This document shows, in pieces, positions 1-10,980 of a stretch of DNA of 64,000 nt. The position numbers and the translations under genes were made by a program. Source of the stretch: Ehretia macrophylla (Eukaryota > Streptophyta > Magnoliopsida > Boraginales > Ehretiaceae); contig CM075770.1 of the NCBI GenBank assembly GCA_037974665.1, positions 96,406,850 through 96,470,849 of the forward strand, in the 5' to 3' direction. A model generated the notes under the pieces. That model made no database searches, was not told the DNA's origin, and saw nothing but the letters and a program-made list of their open reading frames with translations. Positions within the stretch are counted from its first letter, which is position 1. Every line of letters starts with the position of its first letter.

Positions 1-2901
1 TAGGAAGGTAATCTTGAAATTTACCTCCGGAAAGAAGCTGACACTCAACAATGTGCTGCATGTCCCAAACATCCGGAAGAATTTGGTTTCTGGATCCTTG
101 TTGAGTAAGAATGGATTCAAATTGGTGTTCGAGTCTGGCCAATTTGTGTTAACCAAATTTGGAATGTTTGTAGGCAAGGGCTATGAGTAAGCATTCAAGC
201 TCAATGTAATGACTATTGCCCCAACTGTTGTAAAGGCTGATGAGCCTACCAAATTTGGTATGAATAAGAATAAGTCAGTTGTTTATGTGTTGGATTCTCC
301 TTATTTATGGCATGATAGATTAGGACATGTGAATTTTGATTATTTGCATAAATTAATCAGTTTAGGTCTAATACCTAAAGCTGATTGGAACATAAATAAA
401 AAATGTGAAGTATGCGTAGAATCAAAATTAACGAAAATTTTCTTTAAATCAGTATAAAGGAGTTCAGAACCTCTGGATTTAATTCACAGTGATATTTGTG
501 ATTTAAAATTTGTGCAAACTAGAGGTGGAAAAAAGTATTTTATTACTTTTATTGATGATTGCACAAGATATTGTTATGTTTATCTACTTAGAGGCAAAGA
601 TAAGGCTTTGGAAGTATTTAAACTATATAAAAATGAGGTAGAAAATCAACTCGGCAAAAAGATTAAGATGTTGAGAAGTGATAGAGGAGGAGAATATGTA
701 TATCCCTTTGAGGAATACTGTGCTGAACATGGAATTGTTCATCAAACAACGGCTCCTTATTCTCCTCAATAGATGGTATTGCTGAACGCAAAAACCGAAC
801 TCTTAAAGAGATGATGAATGCCTTGTTGATTAATTCGGGTTTACCTCAAAACTTGTGGGGGGAGGCAGTATTAACTGCGAACCATATTCTTAATAAGGTA
901 CCCCACAAGAAGTTAAACAAGACACCTTATGAGTTGTGGAAAGTTCGACCACCTTCCTATAATTACTTAAGAGTGTGGGGGTGTCTAGCTAAGGTAGGAG
1001 TTCCAGCTCCTAAAATGGTCAAAATAGGACCAAAGACTGTGGACTGTATCTTCATTGGATATGCACACAACAGTGCTGCATACAGGTTTCTTGTGTATAA
1101 GTCAGAAATAACTGATATACATGTGAATACAGTTATTGAATCAAGGAATGCATAATTTTTCGAAGAAAAATTTCATTGTAAAGATACGCAAGAATCATGT
1201 TCTACGAAAAGAACATATGATGAGAGTCAAAAATTAGATATAGATGATGAGGCTATATCTAAAGATATTGAAGATGAACCAAGACGTAGCAAGAGGGCTA
1301 GAACATCTAAGTCTTTCGGTCCAGATTTTCTAACGTATTTGTTAGAAAATGAGCCTCGCACTTTTAGTGAGGCAATGTCTACTCCTGAAGCTCTTTTATG
1401 GAGAGAGACAGTAAACAGTGAAATTGAATCCATCATGCAAAATCATACATGGGAATTGGTGGATCTTCCTCTTGGAAATAAACCTTTAGGGTGTAAATGG
1501 ATTTTTAAAAGGAAGTTGAAGATTGATGGATCAATAGACAAATAAAAGGCCAAGCTTGTCATTAATGGATATAGACAAAAAGAAGGTCTTGATTATTTTG
1601 ATACATATTCACCAGTCACGAGAATTACATCTATACAGATGTTGATAGCTATCGCAGCTATCAATAATCTTGAGATACATCAAATGGATGTAAAAACAGC
1701 CTTCTTGAATGGAGAACTAGATGAAGAGAGCTACATGGAACAACCTGAGGGGTCTGCAGCTCCTGGAAAAGAGAAGAAGGTTTGTAAGCTTGTAAAATCT
1801 CTTTACGGACTAAAACAAGCGCCTAAACAATGGCATGAAAAATTTGATAAAGTCATGATGTCAAATGGCTTTAGGATTAATGAATGTGACAAGTGTGTCT
1901 ATGTGAAAGGCAGGAGTAAAGAATGTGTCAGTGCTTGTCTCTATGTAGACGATATGCTCATTATCGGGAACAATGAAAATGCCATTAAAGCTACCAAAAG
2001 AATCTTATCCAGGAGCTTCGACATGAAGGATATGGGTGTGGCAGATGTGATTTTGGGTATTAAAATTACCAGAACATCTGATAGATTAGTCTTGTGTCAG
2101 TGTCATTATATAGAGAAGATACTGGACAAGTTTAATAAGAAATGCTAGTCTAGTGAAGACACCTATAGATGCAAGTGTACATCTAACCAAAAATACCGGT
2201 GAAGGATATCTTAATTAAAGTATTCAAGGATTATTGGTAGTTTGATGTACATTATGAATTGCACGAGGCTCGATATAGCATTAACTGTGAGCAAATTGAG
2301 CAGGTATACGAGCAATCCAGGGAAAGACCACTGGGTAGCTATAATAAGAGTTCTAAGGTATCTGAGATACCCATTGAACTTTGGGCTGCACTATACCCGA
2401 TATCCAGCTGTACTAGAAGGATACAGTGATGCCTACTGGATATCGGATACTAATGACTCCAAATCCACAAGTGGATACATTTTTACTTTAGGAGGGGCAG
2501 TCGTCTCTTGGAAATCCACCAAGCAAACATGTATAGCCAGATCCACGATGGAATCTGAGTTTATAGCTTTGGATAAAGCTACAAAGGAAGCCGAATGGCT
2601 TCGACAGTTCTTAGAGGATATTCCAAACTGGCCGAAACCTGTGCCAGCTATCTGCATACACTGCGATAGTCAATCTTCTATTGGAAGGGCACAGAGTAAC
2701 ATGTACAACGGCAAGTCTAGACATATACGTCGTAGACATAATACCGTCAAACAATTGCTCTCTAATGGGGTTATCTCAATTGACTACGTAAAGTCAAAAG
2801 ATAACATTGCGGATCCGCTTACTAAAGGTTTGAACAGAGAACAAGTTTACAAATTATCAAGGGGAATGGGTCTTAAGCCTATGACTAAAGAGTCATCATA
2901 G
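1..2901 (+). pseudogene. Copia-1 pol remnant (integrase, reverse transcriptase, RNase H)
   Basis: Recognisable blocks in order: the GAG-pre-integrase region with its zinc-binding pattern (about 290-450), integrase core (about 480-1150), reverse transcriptase (about 1440-2150) with the MDVKTAFLNG block and the YVDD catalytic box near 1945-1955, and RNase H (about 2240-2880) with the DADL-like and SRTE-like region around 2420-2600. In an intact element these form one polyprotein that is cut by its own protease and copies and integrates the element. Here the frame has several breaks. The surviving blocks leave no doubt about the family, but I do not assign a Copia lineage. Confidence 0.9.
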
Positions 2902-3479
2902 TGGAAAACCCTACCTACGTGATAGGAGATCCCTAGATGTAGGTTCAAAGGGAAAAACTGAGCTATGAATGATTCATCGGGAGCACTGTGGGGGGTAATA
3001 CTCCCACCTATTCCTATAACGAGCAGACAGTGCTGCTTGCATTTGGTTTAGGATAAGCTATACTTTTAATGATACTTATATCTTGAAAAATCCAAGTGGG
3101 ATATTGCAGGGTTACTCTTAATAAGTGATCACCTATATGAGTAGGGAGTGGGCCGCTCCTACGAGAATCTCTAAGACTGAATTCTCTAGAATACTCATGA
3201 AATTGGGAGTTGTTCAGGGCCAAAACGAACACAACTGTGAGAACTGAAGTATAGTTAAGAGGATACTGTGTGAGTTCTATTGTCTTGGTTTACACAAAAG
3301 CTGAACAGTTCAAGAAATCGTGATTATTGGTTAGCAAGTAAATCTGATAGCTCTCACTACGGAAGGTTCAAGGCCAAAAGCTACCTATCCGGAAGCAGTA
3401 TCATTCTTTTAAACTCTCTCTAGTGTCTGCATAGTGTCTCTACTTTGTGCATTGTCTGATTTTCATTCATGTGGGGGAT

Positions 3480-4143
3480 TGTGAGAATATTTGGTTAATG
3501 CAAATGGAAATATTCTATTGTAGAATAATTTAATGTGGGAATCTTAAAAGTTGTGAATGTAAATCTTTTAATATTGTGAAATGATGGTTGTAATAATTGT
3601 ATTAGCATGCTTGCAAGGAATGAGAACGTGGGTAGCAGGCTTTCATTATTTTCCTTGTGCACACTTGTGTCAAAGTTTGAATTCTGTTTAGTATATTAAT
3701 ATTTTATTCTATCAGAATATTTTGGCAATGATGACTTCCATTAAAAATTGGCTATAAATAGTTGTGTGTGTGTTTGCTTAGAGTGCAAAAGAAGAACGGA
3801 AAATTGAGTAAGCAGAACAAACATTATCATTTATCATTGTGTGTCTGATAGAGAGAGTTTGTCATATTCAGTTTGATAGTTTCATAGTTTGGTGTGCTCC
3901 TACTACGAAAAAAATATCATTGTATCCTGGGAGGCTTGCGTCAATCAACCGAAAGCACCGTAGCGGGGCGTTAAAGTCTTAAGGATATTGAGTCTAACTC
4001 GAGCCTCGATATAATCTGTATTTGGTTTATTTCTATATCCTTGAATTTTAATAGTGTTAATTTTACATTATGTTATTTTAAACTTTATTGTACATCTTGT
4101 ATTTTTATTTACTCCACTTCTCTCATTTTAATTTAGTCCAACA
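3480..4143 (+). repeat. 3' LTR of Copia-1
   Basis: The boundary is set by a TG start directly after the purine tract and a CA end at 4143, giving 664 bases. It contains a good TATA box (TATAAATA, 3753-3760), the expected promoter of the family. The partner LTR is outside the window, so neither age nor target duplication can be read; the first five bases after the LTR are ATAGG. Confidence 0.75.
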
Positions 4144-4925
4144 ATAGGTACTGTAATGCTCCATCTTACCCCCTTGCTCCGCCAAGACATCAATCTGCTA
4201 ATTGTATCATGGCAACAATCTTCAAGAACGAGCTTCTTTTCTCCCTTCTTCATGGCAATGGAGGATTCAACAATAAGGACGCGAGTGACTTTGCTCCAAC
4301 GCCCAACTCGTTGCTCTTCTCTCTTGCCTTTCTAGCAAGCACTGCACCATGTTTCAATGCAAGCTCCTATCTTGCTCAAACGTCTTCCTCTGGGCAATCT
4401 TCAACTATAGCACGGAACGCACCTTCTTTTGGCGATGATAATCATCACCAATGCATCTATATGCAGTCTCAAACTCTAATACCACTTTATTGCAAGGATC
4501 ATGTACATAAATATATTAAAATACTGTGGTTCAGCATAGCCCATGTCCACAAAGCATTATTCTTTATTACTTATATACCAACCTTGACTACTCCATACCT
4601 ACCTAGAGTCGTATAACAAATAATTCTAATCTAATCTAATATGGTATACTCACCGTGTCACAATTAAAATCAACCTAAATAATCCTATTTACATATTACA
4701 ATTGTTAATCTCATTGGGGTTAGAATTCCTATACTTTAGTGCACTTTAACTCTAATAGGACTTCTAATTATCTTTAATATTTAATTTTGCTTGGGATTCG
4801 AGTCATATCTAATATACATATTGTACAAAAAACAAATGAATATTCAGATAAAATAAATTATTAATTAGGTTTATTATAACAACTCATTCTATTTTCGGCC
4901 TAGAGCCGTCCAATATTCTACAACA
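4144..4925 (-). mobile_element. 5' end of a minus-strand Copia element, truncated (Copia-2)
   Basis: On the minus strand: an LTR (4925 to 4491), a six-base spacer, a primer-binding site TGGTATTAGAG (4484-4474) that resembles the complement of the initiator methionine tRNA 3' end, then about 330 bases of leader up to Copia-1. No gag domain is recognisable in the leader. The rest of this element is presumably on the far side of Copia-1, outside the window. Confidence 0.75.
4491..4925 (-). repeat. 5' LTR of Copia-2
   Basis: 435 bases; on the minus strand it begins TGTTGTAGAATATTGG and ends CCTTGCA, immediately before a methionine-type primer site. A TATA-like box (TATATAAG on the minus strand, about 4570-4578) lies roughly 80 bases before the LTR end. 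The start and end are inferred from the TG/CA ends and the primer site only, because the second LTR is not in the window. Confidence 0.7.
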
Positions 4926-5197
4926 ACCATTCCACGATAAACAATACACATATTCTTTGCTGAACAAATCCATCTTTCGAGAAGTGAAAAAAAAAAATTA
5001 AAAAGCCAATAAAAAGATGAAAGAAGCCTAAATTGGAACATATGTCAATATTTTTTTGGGTTGGACTCTTGAACGATCAAGTTGTACCATCCGACTTAGT
5101 GAGTGCGTGCTTTACATGGGATCCACACACCATACAAAGTCGGACAATCCGGCTTGATGCTTTTTTAGCAATATTTTTCTACCTTCATTTTTATCAA
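4926..5197. other. Intergenic, 3' flank of HIPP gene
   Basis: AT-rich DNA between the Copia-2 LTR and the HIPP stop codon. The right part should contain the 3' untranslated region of the HIPP transcript. I see no further gene; the open frame that runs rightwards from 5033 is antisense to HIPP. Confidence 0.5.
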
Positions 5198-5800
5198 CTA
5201 CATAATAGAGCAAGCATTTGGATTGTCATCACTGAACATGGTGATGTAGGGGTCCTCATATCTGGTCATTGTACTTGTTGTTTGGTTCTCAGCCTTTCTA
5301 ACATAGCCAGGAGGTGCTTTCTTGTCATAAGATTGAGCAGCATAAGGCTGAGCCACTAGGTTGTAAGGGACATAGGGCCAAATCTCAGCCTTTTTCCCTG
5401 TTGATTTCGCCTTCTTCAAAACTTTGTTTGGATCAACATAACCTGTTACCGTCACCTTGTGCTGCTTTCTGTTTATCTCCACAGACATAACTCCTGAAAA
5501 GCACATTAGTAATTCTATCTGTCAGCTTCCAAGCTTATACTTAACAAATAATTAAATTAATAACAATGCTGATGATGATGATGATGATGAATAGGATAAT
5601 ACTGCAGCAGTATAATTTGGAAAATGGTGCATACCACGCAGTGAAGACAATGCTTTCTTGACTTTAAGCTCGCAGCCATCACAATCCATTTTAATTTTAA
5701 GCTCCACTGTCTGGAACGGCTTCTTCTTCTTCTTCTTGATCAGTTTATGGCTACTGCTAATCATTTCAGAAATGTACTCCAATGTGCCTCCAATACCCAT
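5198..5800 (-). CDS. HIPP: Heavy-metal-associated isoprenylated plant protein (HIPP), 2 exons
   Basis: Exons 5800-5635 and 5493-5198, joined by a 141-base GT-AG intron (donor GTATGC, acceptor TTTTCAG), give 462 nt and 153 aa, the usual size for the HIPP20/22/24 group. Seen: start MGIGGTLEYISEM, a lysine run at residues 22-27, then one HMA domain (about 30-95) with the metal-binding MDCDGC motif (Cys40 and Cys43), the block SVEINRKQHKVTVTGYVDP, the conserved WPYVPYNLVAQPYA stretch, and a C-terminal CSIM box (Cys150) for farnesylation. Family knowledge: HIPPs bind copper, zinc or cadmium and act in metal handling and stress signalling at the plasma membrane or nucleus. The intron falls just after the CxxC helix, as in relatives. 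The open frame is intact and looks functional. Assignment to one Arabidopsis member is uncertain; HIPP24-like is my best guess. Confidence 0.95.
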
Positions 5801-6125
5801 ATTCTATTGAAGTAATGCAAATGGCTTCAACAAATACACTTATGCTTTAAGCTCAAGGTGTAAAAGATGTGGAAGTAAAAAAGAGAAATATATGAATAAG
5901 TAATTAAAGTGTGAAAGACCAACAAAAGCTAATTGATAGTGAAGATAATTTACACTTGAAATTTGCTTGGAAAGAATTCTCTTGAGATTTTTCAAGAAAC
6001 TTCCCTCCAAGAAGTGGATTCCTTCTTTGCCTTCGAACGAAGGAAAAGAGAAAAATGCCTCTAAAGCTGCTCACCAAAGCTTAATTTTACTTCCTTTGGG
6101 ATCTTTCTTTATGCAGTTTTCGTTC

Positions 6126-6133
6126 TTATATAG
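6126..6133 (-). promoter_or_regulatory. Candidate TATA box of the HIPP gene
   Basis: On the minus strand the sequence reads CTATATAA, about 330 bases upstream of the start codon, which would put transcription start near 6095-6100 and leave a 5' untranslated region of about 300 bases. No other TATA-like site of this quality lies between it and the ATG. Inference from sequence only. Confidence 0.45.
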
Positions 6134-6664
6134 TCCTTTTCCAACAGGTTCAGACAGAGGGAAAAAAGGGTGGTGGCCCCCTCAGACAACACCAAACAAA
6201 AGATTGAATTTTTTCGTGACCACGATTTGAAAAATTATGTTTCTATATAATGCACTTTTAAGATATTGGTTTTACTACCTACGATGGAAGAATATGAAAA
6301 CAGGTGAAGAATGAAAAGTAAAGTTCAAAGTTTGATTGTTTGGACGGATTACCCACCGAAAGGGATTTGTTTAAAGATTGAAGTGAAGTGTGGCCAGTGG
6401 CCCAAATGCTCAATGCTGGATTTCTTTAAGCACAAAGTTGTTAGTTTGCATGTCCCATGTTAGCTTCTTTGAGTTTTTTAGTGACTTTATTTAGGCGAAA
6501 GGCGCGTCAATAAGGATGGAGCAATAAGACGCTCCTAAGCGAGTCCGCTACCACCAGGCAAAAGTTAAGAGTCAATAATTGGTGCAGACGAATAAATTTC
6601 TAACTTAACATGCAACTAGAATTATCTCAGCCTCCCTAGTATGGTCATCAAATGGCCGTTCATG

Positions 6665-6746
6665 GTTTTCATTGACTCTATGCTGTATCTTGAAGAGCGT
6701 CAAAAGTTTTCATTGACTCTATGCTGTATCTTGAAGAGCGTCAAAA
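6665..6746. repeat. Perfect 41-bp tandem duplication
   Basis: Two adjacent identical copies of a 41-base unit (6665-6705 and 6706-6746) that begins GTTTTCATTGACTC and ends GAGCGTCAAAA. It lies about 900 bases upstream of the HIPP start codon. The identity of the copies suggests a recent slippage or repair event. Confidence 0.9.
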
Positions 6747-6869
6747 ATGTAAATCTAACCATCTAAAATGGAAAATTAATTTACATTACTGTTTGGGAAC
6801 AAGGACAGGCACACACGCGCAGTGGCAGAAATAATATTACATTTTGAACGTCAAATGGGTATTTGTCTA

Positions 6870-7195
6870 TGATAAGGGTTGAATGGACTTCAGCACGAGA
6901 ACTCTCTCCGGTGTAGAAGTAAGTTAGTATATTCGAGTTTAAATAATTACTGGAAGTGAGAGAGAGTACTAATGAGTTTTAGATACCTTGATAGGTGCAT
7001 TTTATGGACTATTTATACTAATTAGGTTTCACCCTAAGCATGCTCCCATAGACCCCCACATGATGTGATTGCCAACACTTTGAGGTCAGGCAATAAACCT
7101 CTCTCGTTGGCTATAGCTCTTCGTTGGATCCTAGATAAAGTTCGGGTCCTCCTTGCAGGTCAGATCTCACTCGGGTTGGGTTAACACCCATATCA
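6870..7195 (-). repeat. 3' LTR of the Tat/Retand element
   Basis: 326 bases, matching the LTR at 33105-33483 over most of its length, including the ATTTATACTA promoter block, the TAAGCATGCTCCCAT block and the end AACACCCATATCA. It is shorter than its partner mainly at the side next to 6870. The neighbouring purine tract at 7196-7223 marks it as the 3' copy. Confidence 0.85.
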
Positions 7196-7223
7196 TTTCT
7201 TGCCTCCCCCCCTCCCCCCTCCC
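7196..7223 (-). other. Polypurine tract of the Tat/Retand element
   Basis: On the minus strand this is an almost pure run of G and A next to the LTR start, the site that primes plus-strand DNA synthesis in LTR retrotransposons. Its position fixes the orientation of the element. Confidence 0.8.
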
Positions 7224-7373
7224 AGTCTAGAACCCAGCATGAGATTTGGAGGTATGATACTTTCCCAAGCTACCCAAATTCAAAATATTTCGAACATCTG
7301 CCACGTCACTCAATCCCCTGACAAATCTATGATAAGGATAAGACGGTTAGTCTTCCTGAGGACACTGCTTGCC

Positions 7374-7381
7374 TATATATA
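7374..7381 (+). promoter_or_regulatory. TATA box of the antisense gene of the Tat element
   Basis: TATATATA in a palindromic CTATATATAG setting, about 180 bases before the first ATG (7560) of the opposite-strand gene. It lies inside the element but reads toward the integrase, against the LTR promoter. Antisense genes in this position are known in Grande and Retand. Confidence 0.6.
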
Positions 7382-7616
7382 GGCGAGTGTTAACTCAAAA
7401 CACACTTTTGCTCTAAGAAGTCCTCTCATTTTTTAATTCGTCAGCTCGGCTAGATCAACTCGGAAGGTCCCATTTCCTTAGCCAGTTCATCTCAGGAACT
7501 AGGTACGCTTCTAAATCCCCTCTTCTTAGATTTTTATCTTTCCTTCTTCCCTCTTGTTAATGGTGAGTTCGGGCACGGAATCCGATTCCCAAGTTCAACC
7601 TGTGCGATGTTATTGG

Positions 7617-8124
7617 TAGGGGTGTGCAACGAAATCGCCAACCCGCCCAAACCGCCTAACCCAACTCAACCCAATCCATGTTTAGCGGTTTTTAAAAGTT
7701 GGGTTGGTTATGGTTTAAATTTTCATATAAACCGACTATATGGTTTGGTTTATGGTTTTTACAATCAAAACCATAAACCCAAACCGACCCGTACATATAT
7801 ATCTATAGAACTTTTTACTTCTCTCCACATTTTTTCAATTTATCTCCCCTTTCATTGAAAAAAACAAAAGATATCATGAGTAACTCTTCTATATTTTAAA
7901 TTTTTACAATACAATTACTTTATTCAAATGTAATTATAAGTTAAACCGAATGTATGATTTGGCTTGGTTTGGGTGGTTTGGTTCCTCCAAATGTATTGGG
8001 TTGGTTTGGGTGGTTTTGAGAGGTGTATGGGTTGGTTATGGTTTTAAAATTTCCAAACCGCATGTGTTGGTTCGGGTCGAAAAATATGTTTTAAACCGCC
8101 CAAACCAACCCATGCATACCCCTA
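7617..8124. mobile_element. hAT-type MITE
   Basis: 508 bases with terminal inverted repeats TAGGGGTGTGCA / TAGGGGTATGCA and flanking 8-mers GTTATTGG (7609-7616) and GTTATAGG (8125-8132), an 8-bp target duplication with one difference, the hAT hallmark. The inner part is packed with GGTTTGGTT / AACCNAACC-like subterminal motifs in both orientations and has no transposase. It is therefore non-autonomous and would need a hAT transposase from elsewhere. It sits inside the antisense gene of the Tat element. Confidence 0.8.
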
Positions 8125-10980
8125 GTTATAGGGGTGATGAAAAGACAATCAGCTTTGGGAATAAACCTTTCCTACACCATAGTTCTAAAGAGGTGAATAG
8201 TAGAAAAGTAGAGATCATAGAGCCTGAGGTCAGGAGTAAAGGGTCAGAGAAAGAGGAAGGCAGTGAAGTCGAGTAAATTGAAGGATTCTCCAACGTAGAG
8301 GAAATTGAAGGGGATGGGGGATCCCCTTTAGAGAAACTTGAAGGATTCGAGCTCCTGGTGGAGCGCATCAGGAATCCATTTCCTGCTTCCCAATCATCCT
8401 CCAACCAGAGATATTCCCAACAAATCAGGCCTCAAACTTTACAGCTTCACTCGAGCTCAAGAATGGCCACAAGCAGAGAAGCAACTTCATCCTTGAGATG
8501 TAAGAATAAACTCTTTCCATGCTACTAAAGAGATTGTAAGACCAAAGTTTTCGAGGCCAACAAGAGACTGACAAAAGGTGCTCTTTCAAATGAATTCAAG
8601 ATAAGAGTACCAGGTCGAGATGAGGCGACTTGTTGTATGAGAACTGACAAGGTCACCTTCTACGACATAGTCTTCCAATTTATAAGACTGTCATTGCCCC
8701 CTTCATCTCGGAGATTATCGATCACTTCCAGATAAGCCCGGGATAAATAGCCCCAACAGATGGGCCATGATGGTGGCCTTCTACGTATATACAAGTGAGA
8801 AAGGGACAATCCCGACCTGCGCCTTGTTCTAGAAGTATTTTGTTGCCAAGCCAAATCCTACAGGAAGGGGATGGTTCTACTTCAGTGCTCGGGAGAATAA
8901 CACCATCTTCACACAATGGGCATCCTCGAACAAAGGTTGGCATCACAAGTACTAATTTGTGAGTTGCCAATTGGGCTGGAATATTCCTCGGGAATGGGTA
9001 CCCATTCTTGCTGTTGGGATCAACCAATTGCCAGACCTGATAGAGGTAGAGTAGGACAGCTTCGTAGTACTCCAACCTGATGAGTTTTTGCTCAACGTAA
9101 ATTGATACCTCGAATGGGATAAAATTTGGGGCTCGGGTCTTTTTGGCAGCAATCCTTATCCCGGTCTGCTCCCTAATGACCCAATGGAAAAGAATCCAAA
9201 GAAGAAGGGTTAGTCAACCCCTATTCTGGATTCGTTTCCGATCTCCCATTCATTAACATAATGTGTATTTTATGCCCTTATCTCTTTTTCTTTTTGTATG
9301 TCTCTCAAGTATGGACAAAGCGGCAAGGATCTTTGCAAAGACCCAGGCTAAGGCATCCAAGACCAAGGAAATGTTAAAGATATGCCCTAATGCTATAATT
9401 AGATGACTTATTTTAAGGATATTTTGATGTATATTTGTTTATATAAATGGCATGCATAATTATTTATATTCTCTTTCTTTCTTGTATGAATGAGTCCCTA
9501 GTATTTTCATTAAAAAAAACATATTCTCAAGAGTTAAAAATATGTGAGCATGTTTCTTTAGCACAAGAAATACTTAAAATGTTCATAGTCTTTAGATTAT
9601 TTGAAAGGAACTTCAACTAATCGAGTAAGGGCTATCACACTGGTTTGTTACCTTTGATTAATATGAGATATTAATGATAAAGGATGACAAGTCACATACC
9701 ATACAAGCATGAGATGTTAATAACAAACATGTAGGTGACTATTAGTGAAATAATCACTAAACGTGACATGAATAACAAATTACATGACATGGATTAATGA
9801 TTTGGTATTCATTACGATAGTGCAAGTGATCCTTAGACTTGAGACAACACGGTTGTCATATGTATTGAGGTTTGATACTTACTTTTGGATAATACTTCTC
9901 CCGATCATAGGAAAGAAACATTCACTCATAGTATCATTCTTTCAATATAGAGAGTGGCAAGTGCATGTCAACAAAAAAATCCATTATCTCGGTTTATAAG
10001 GCGATGTCCTATGCGATTCAATTAGGTTTGGTAAATGAGAAAATCCTTGGCCAAGGTGTAATTGATGAAAATGTATTTTTCCATGGTTGTCATCTCTCAT
10101 TACACCACATTGAATCTATGCATAGAATTGAGTTTATGAACTTAATCGGACCATGTTTGACAATTTTTTTATTTATACAAAAGCAAGAGGTGGGAATAGA
10201 AAATGTAGCCTCTAACCTGCCAACAAGGAGGAAGCATCCGATTTTTAACATCTTAGCCAGGGAAATCCCCGAATTGCGAGTCTGGGGCATATATTTTTTC
10301 TTTATCCCCAAGAGAATCCGAGAAGAAAAAGAGGAAACCTCTAGTTGAGAAGTTAACTGCTTTCCTCCTGCAATGTTTTCTTGAAGCTTGATAGAGCAAA
10401 GGAGCAAGCTAAATGATACTGGCTGAAGGTAAGTAAATTCTTTAATTTATTGAAGGAATCCACTCTTTCAGCTAGTATTTTTTTGATAAAATAATCTGAT
10501 GCAGTTAGCGAGAGGTTCAGTTCGAAAGGAAATGCAGTTCAGTCATCTGCGCGTAGAAAGACTAAAAAAGAAAAGAAAGTAAATGCTAGTTTCGCTCCTA
10601 GAGAAATAGTAGCAGGTAACATAAGACAGTCCCCTATTCTACTAGTTCTGATGCGTACTGCGCAAAAAAAACTAGCAAATTTTATCCCACACCATGGTAA
10701 AAAGTGTTCTGTAGAGGAAGGAAACCAGGCATAGAGGTGTGTATCCGCCTTGCTTTCTCTTGTTCATCGTGTGCCTGGTCTTGTGCTCGCTCATGCCGAT
10801 ACTTTAAAAATCTTAGATCCGGTGGAGATTGGTTGAGAAGAAAAAAAAAAAAAAACATCCCCACTAAATCAAGAGTTTAGATGCCTGAAGCCTTGCTTAT
10901 TGAACAAACAAACTATGTTCAGATGGCGAATTTCTACCGCTGGACAATGAGCACCATATGGCACTACTATGGGGGCTGTG

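Larger units (their letters stand above)
1..4143 (+). mobile_element. Ty1/Copia retrotransposon, 3' part (Copia-1)
   Basis: The window opens inside this element. Seen: from left to right the GAG-pre-integrase region, integrase, reverse transcriptase and RNase H, then about 580 bases of non-coding spacer, a short purine run (GTGGGGGA, about 3471-3478) and a terminal LTR starting TGTGAGAATATT. The domain order integrase before reverse transcriptase defines Copia. The 5' LTR, primer site and most of gag lie off the left edge. The reading frame is broken in several places, so it is a fossil. The LTR ends right against the truncated leader of a minus-strand Copia, so this element probably inserted into that one. 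Confidence 0.9.
5801..6869. other. HIPP 5' region and upstream intergenic DNA
   Basis: Contains the putative HIPP leader and promoter and, upstream, low-information DNA up to the Tat element LTR at 6870. I see no second gene. The 87-codon plus-strand open frame from 5967 has no recognisable domain and overlaps the HIPP leader on the opposite strand. Confidence 0.5.

Noticed and set aside
4209-4616. Plus-strand 135-codon open frame
   Set aside because: It crosses the leader, primer site and LTR of minus-strand Copia-2, so it cannot be a gene of its own.
5967-6230. 87-codon plus-strand open frame near the HIPP promoter
   Set aside because: No domain, antisense to the HIPP leader, and low-complexity composition.
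7607-8276. Open frames of 83 and 108 codons
   Set aside because: They lie in the hAT MITE and across its right edge; the wording (NPPKPPNPTQPNP) is translation of the AACCC-type words.
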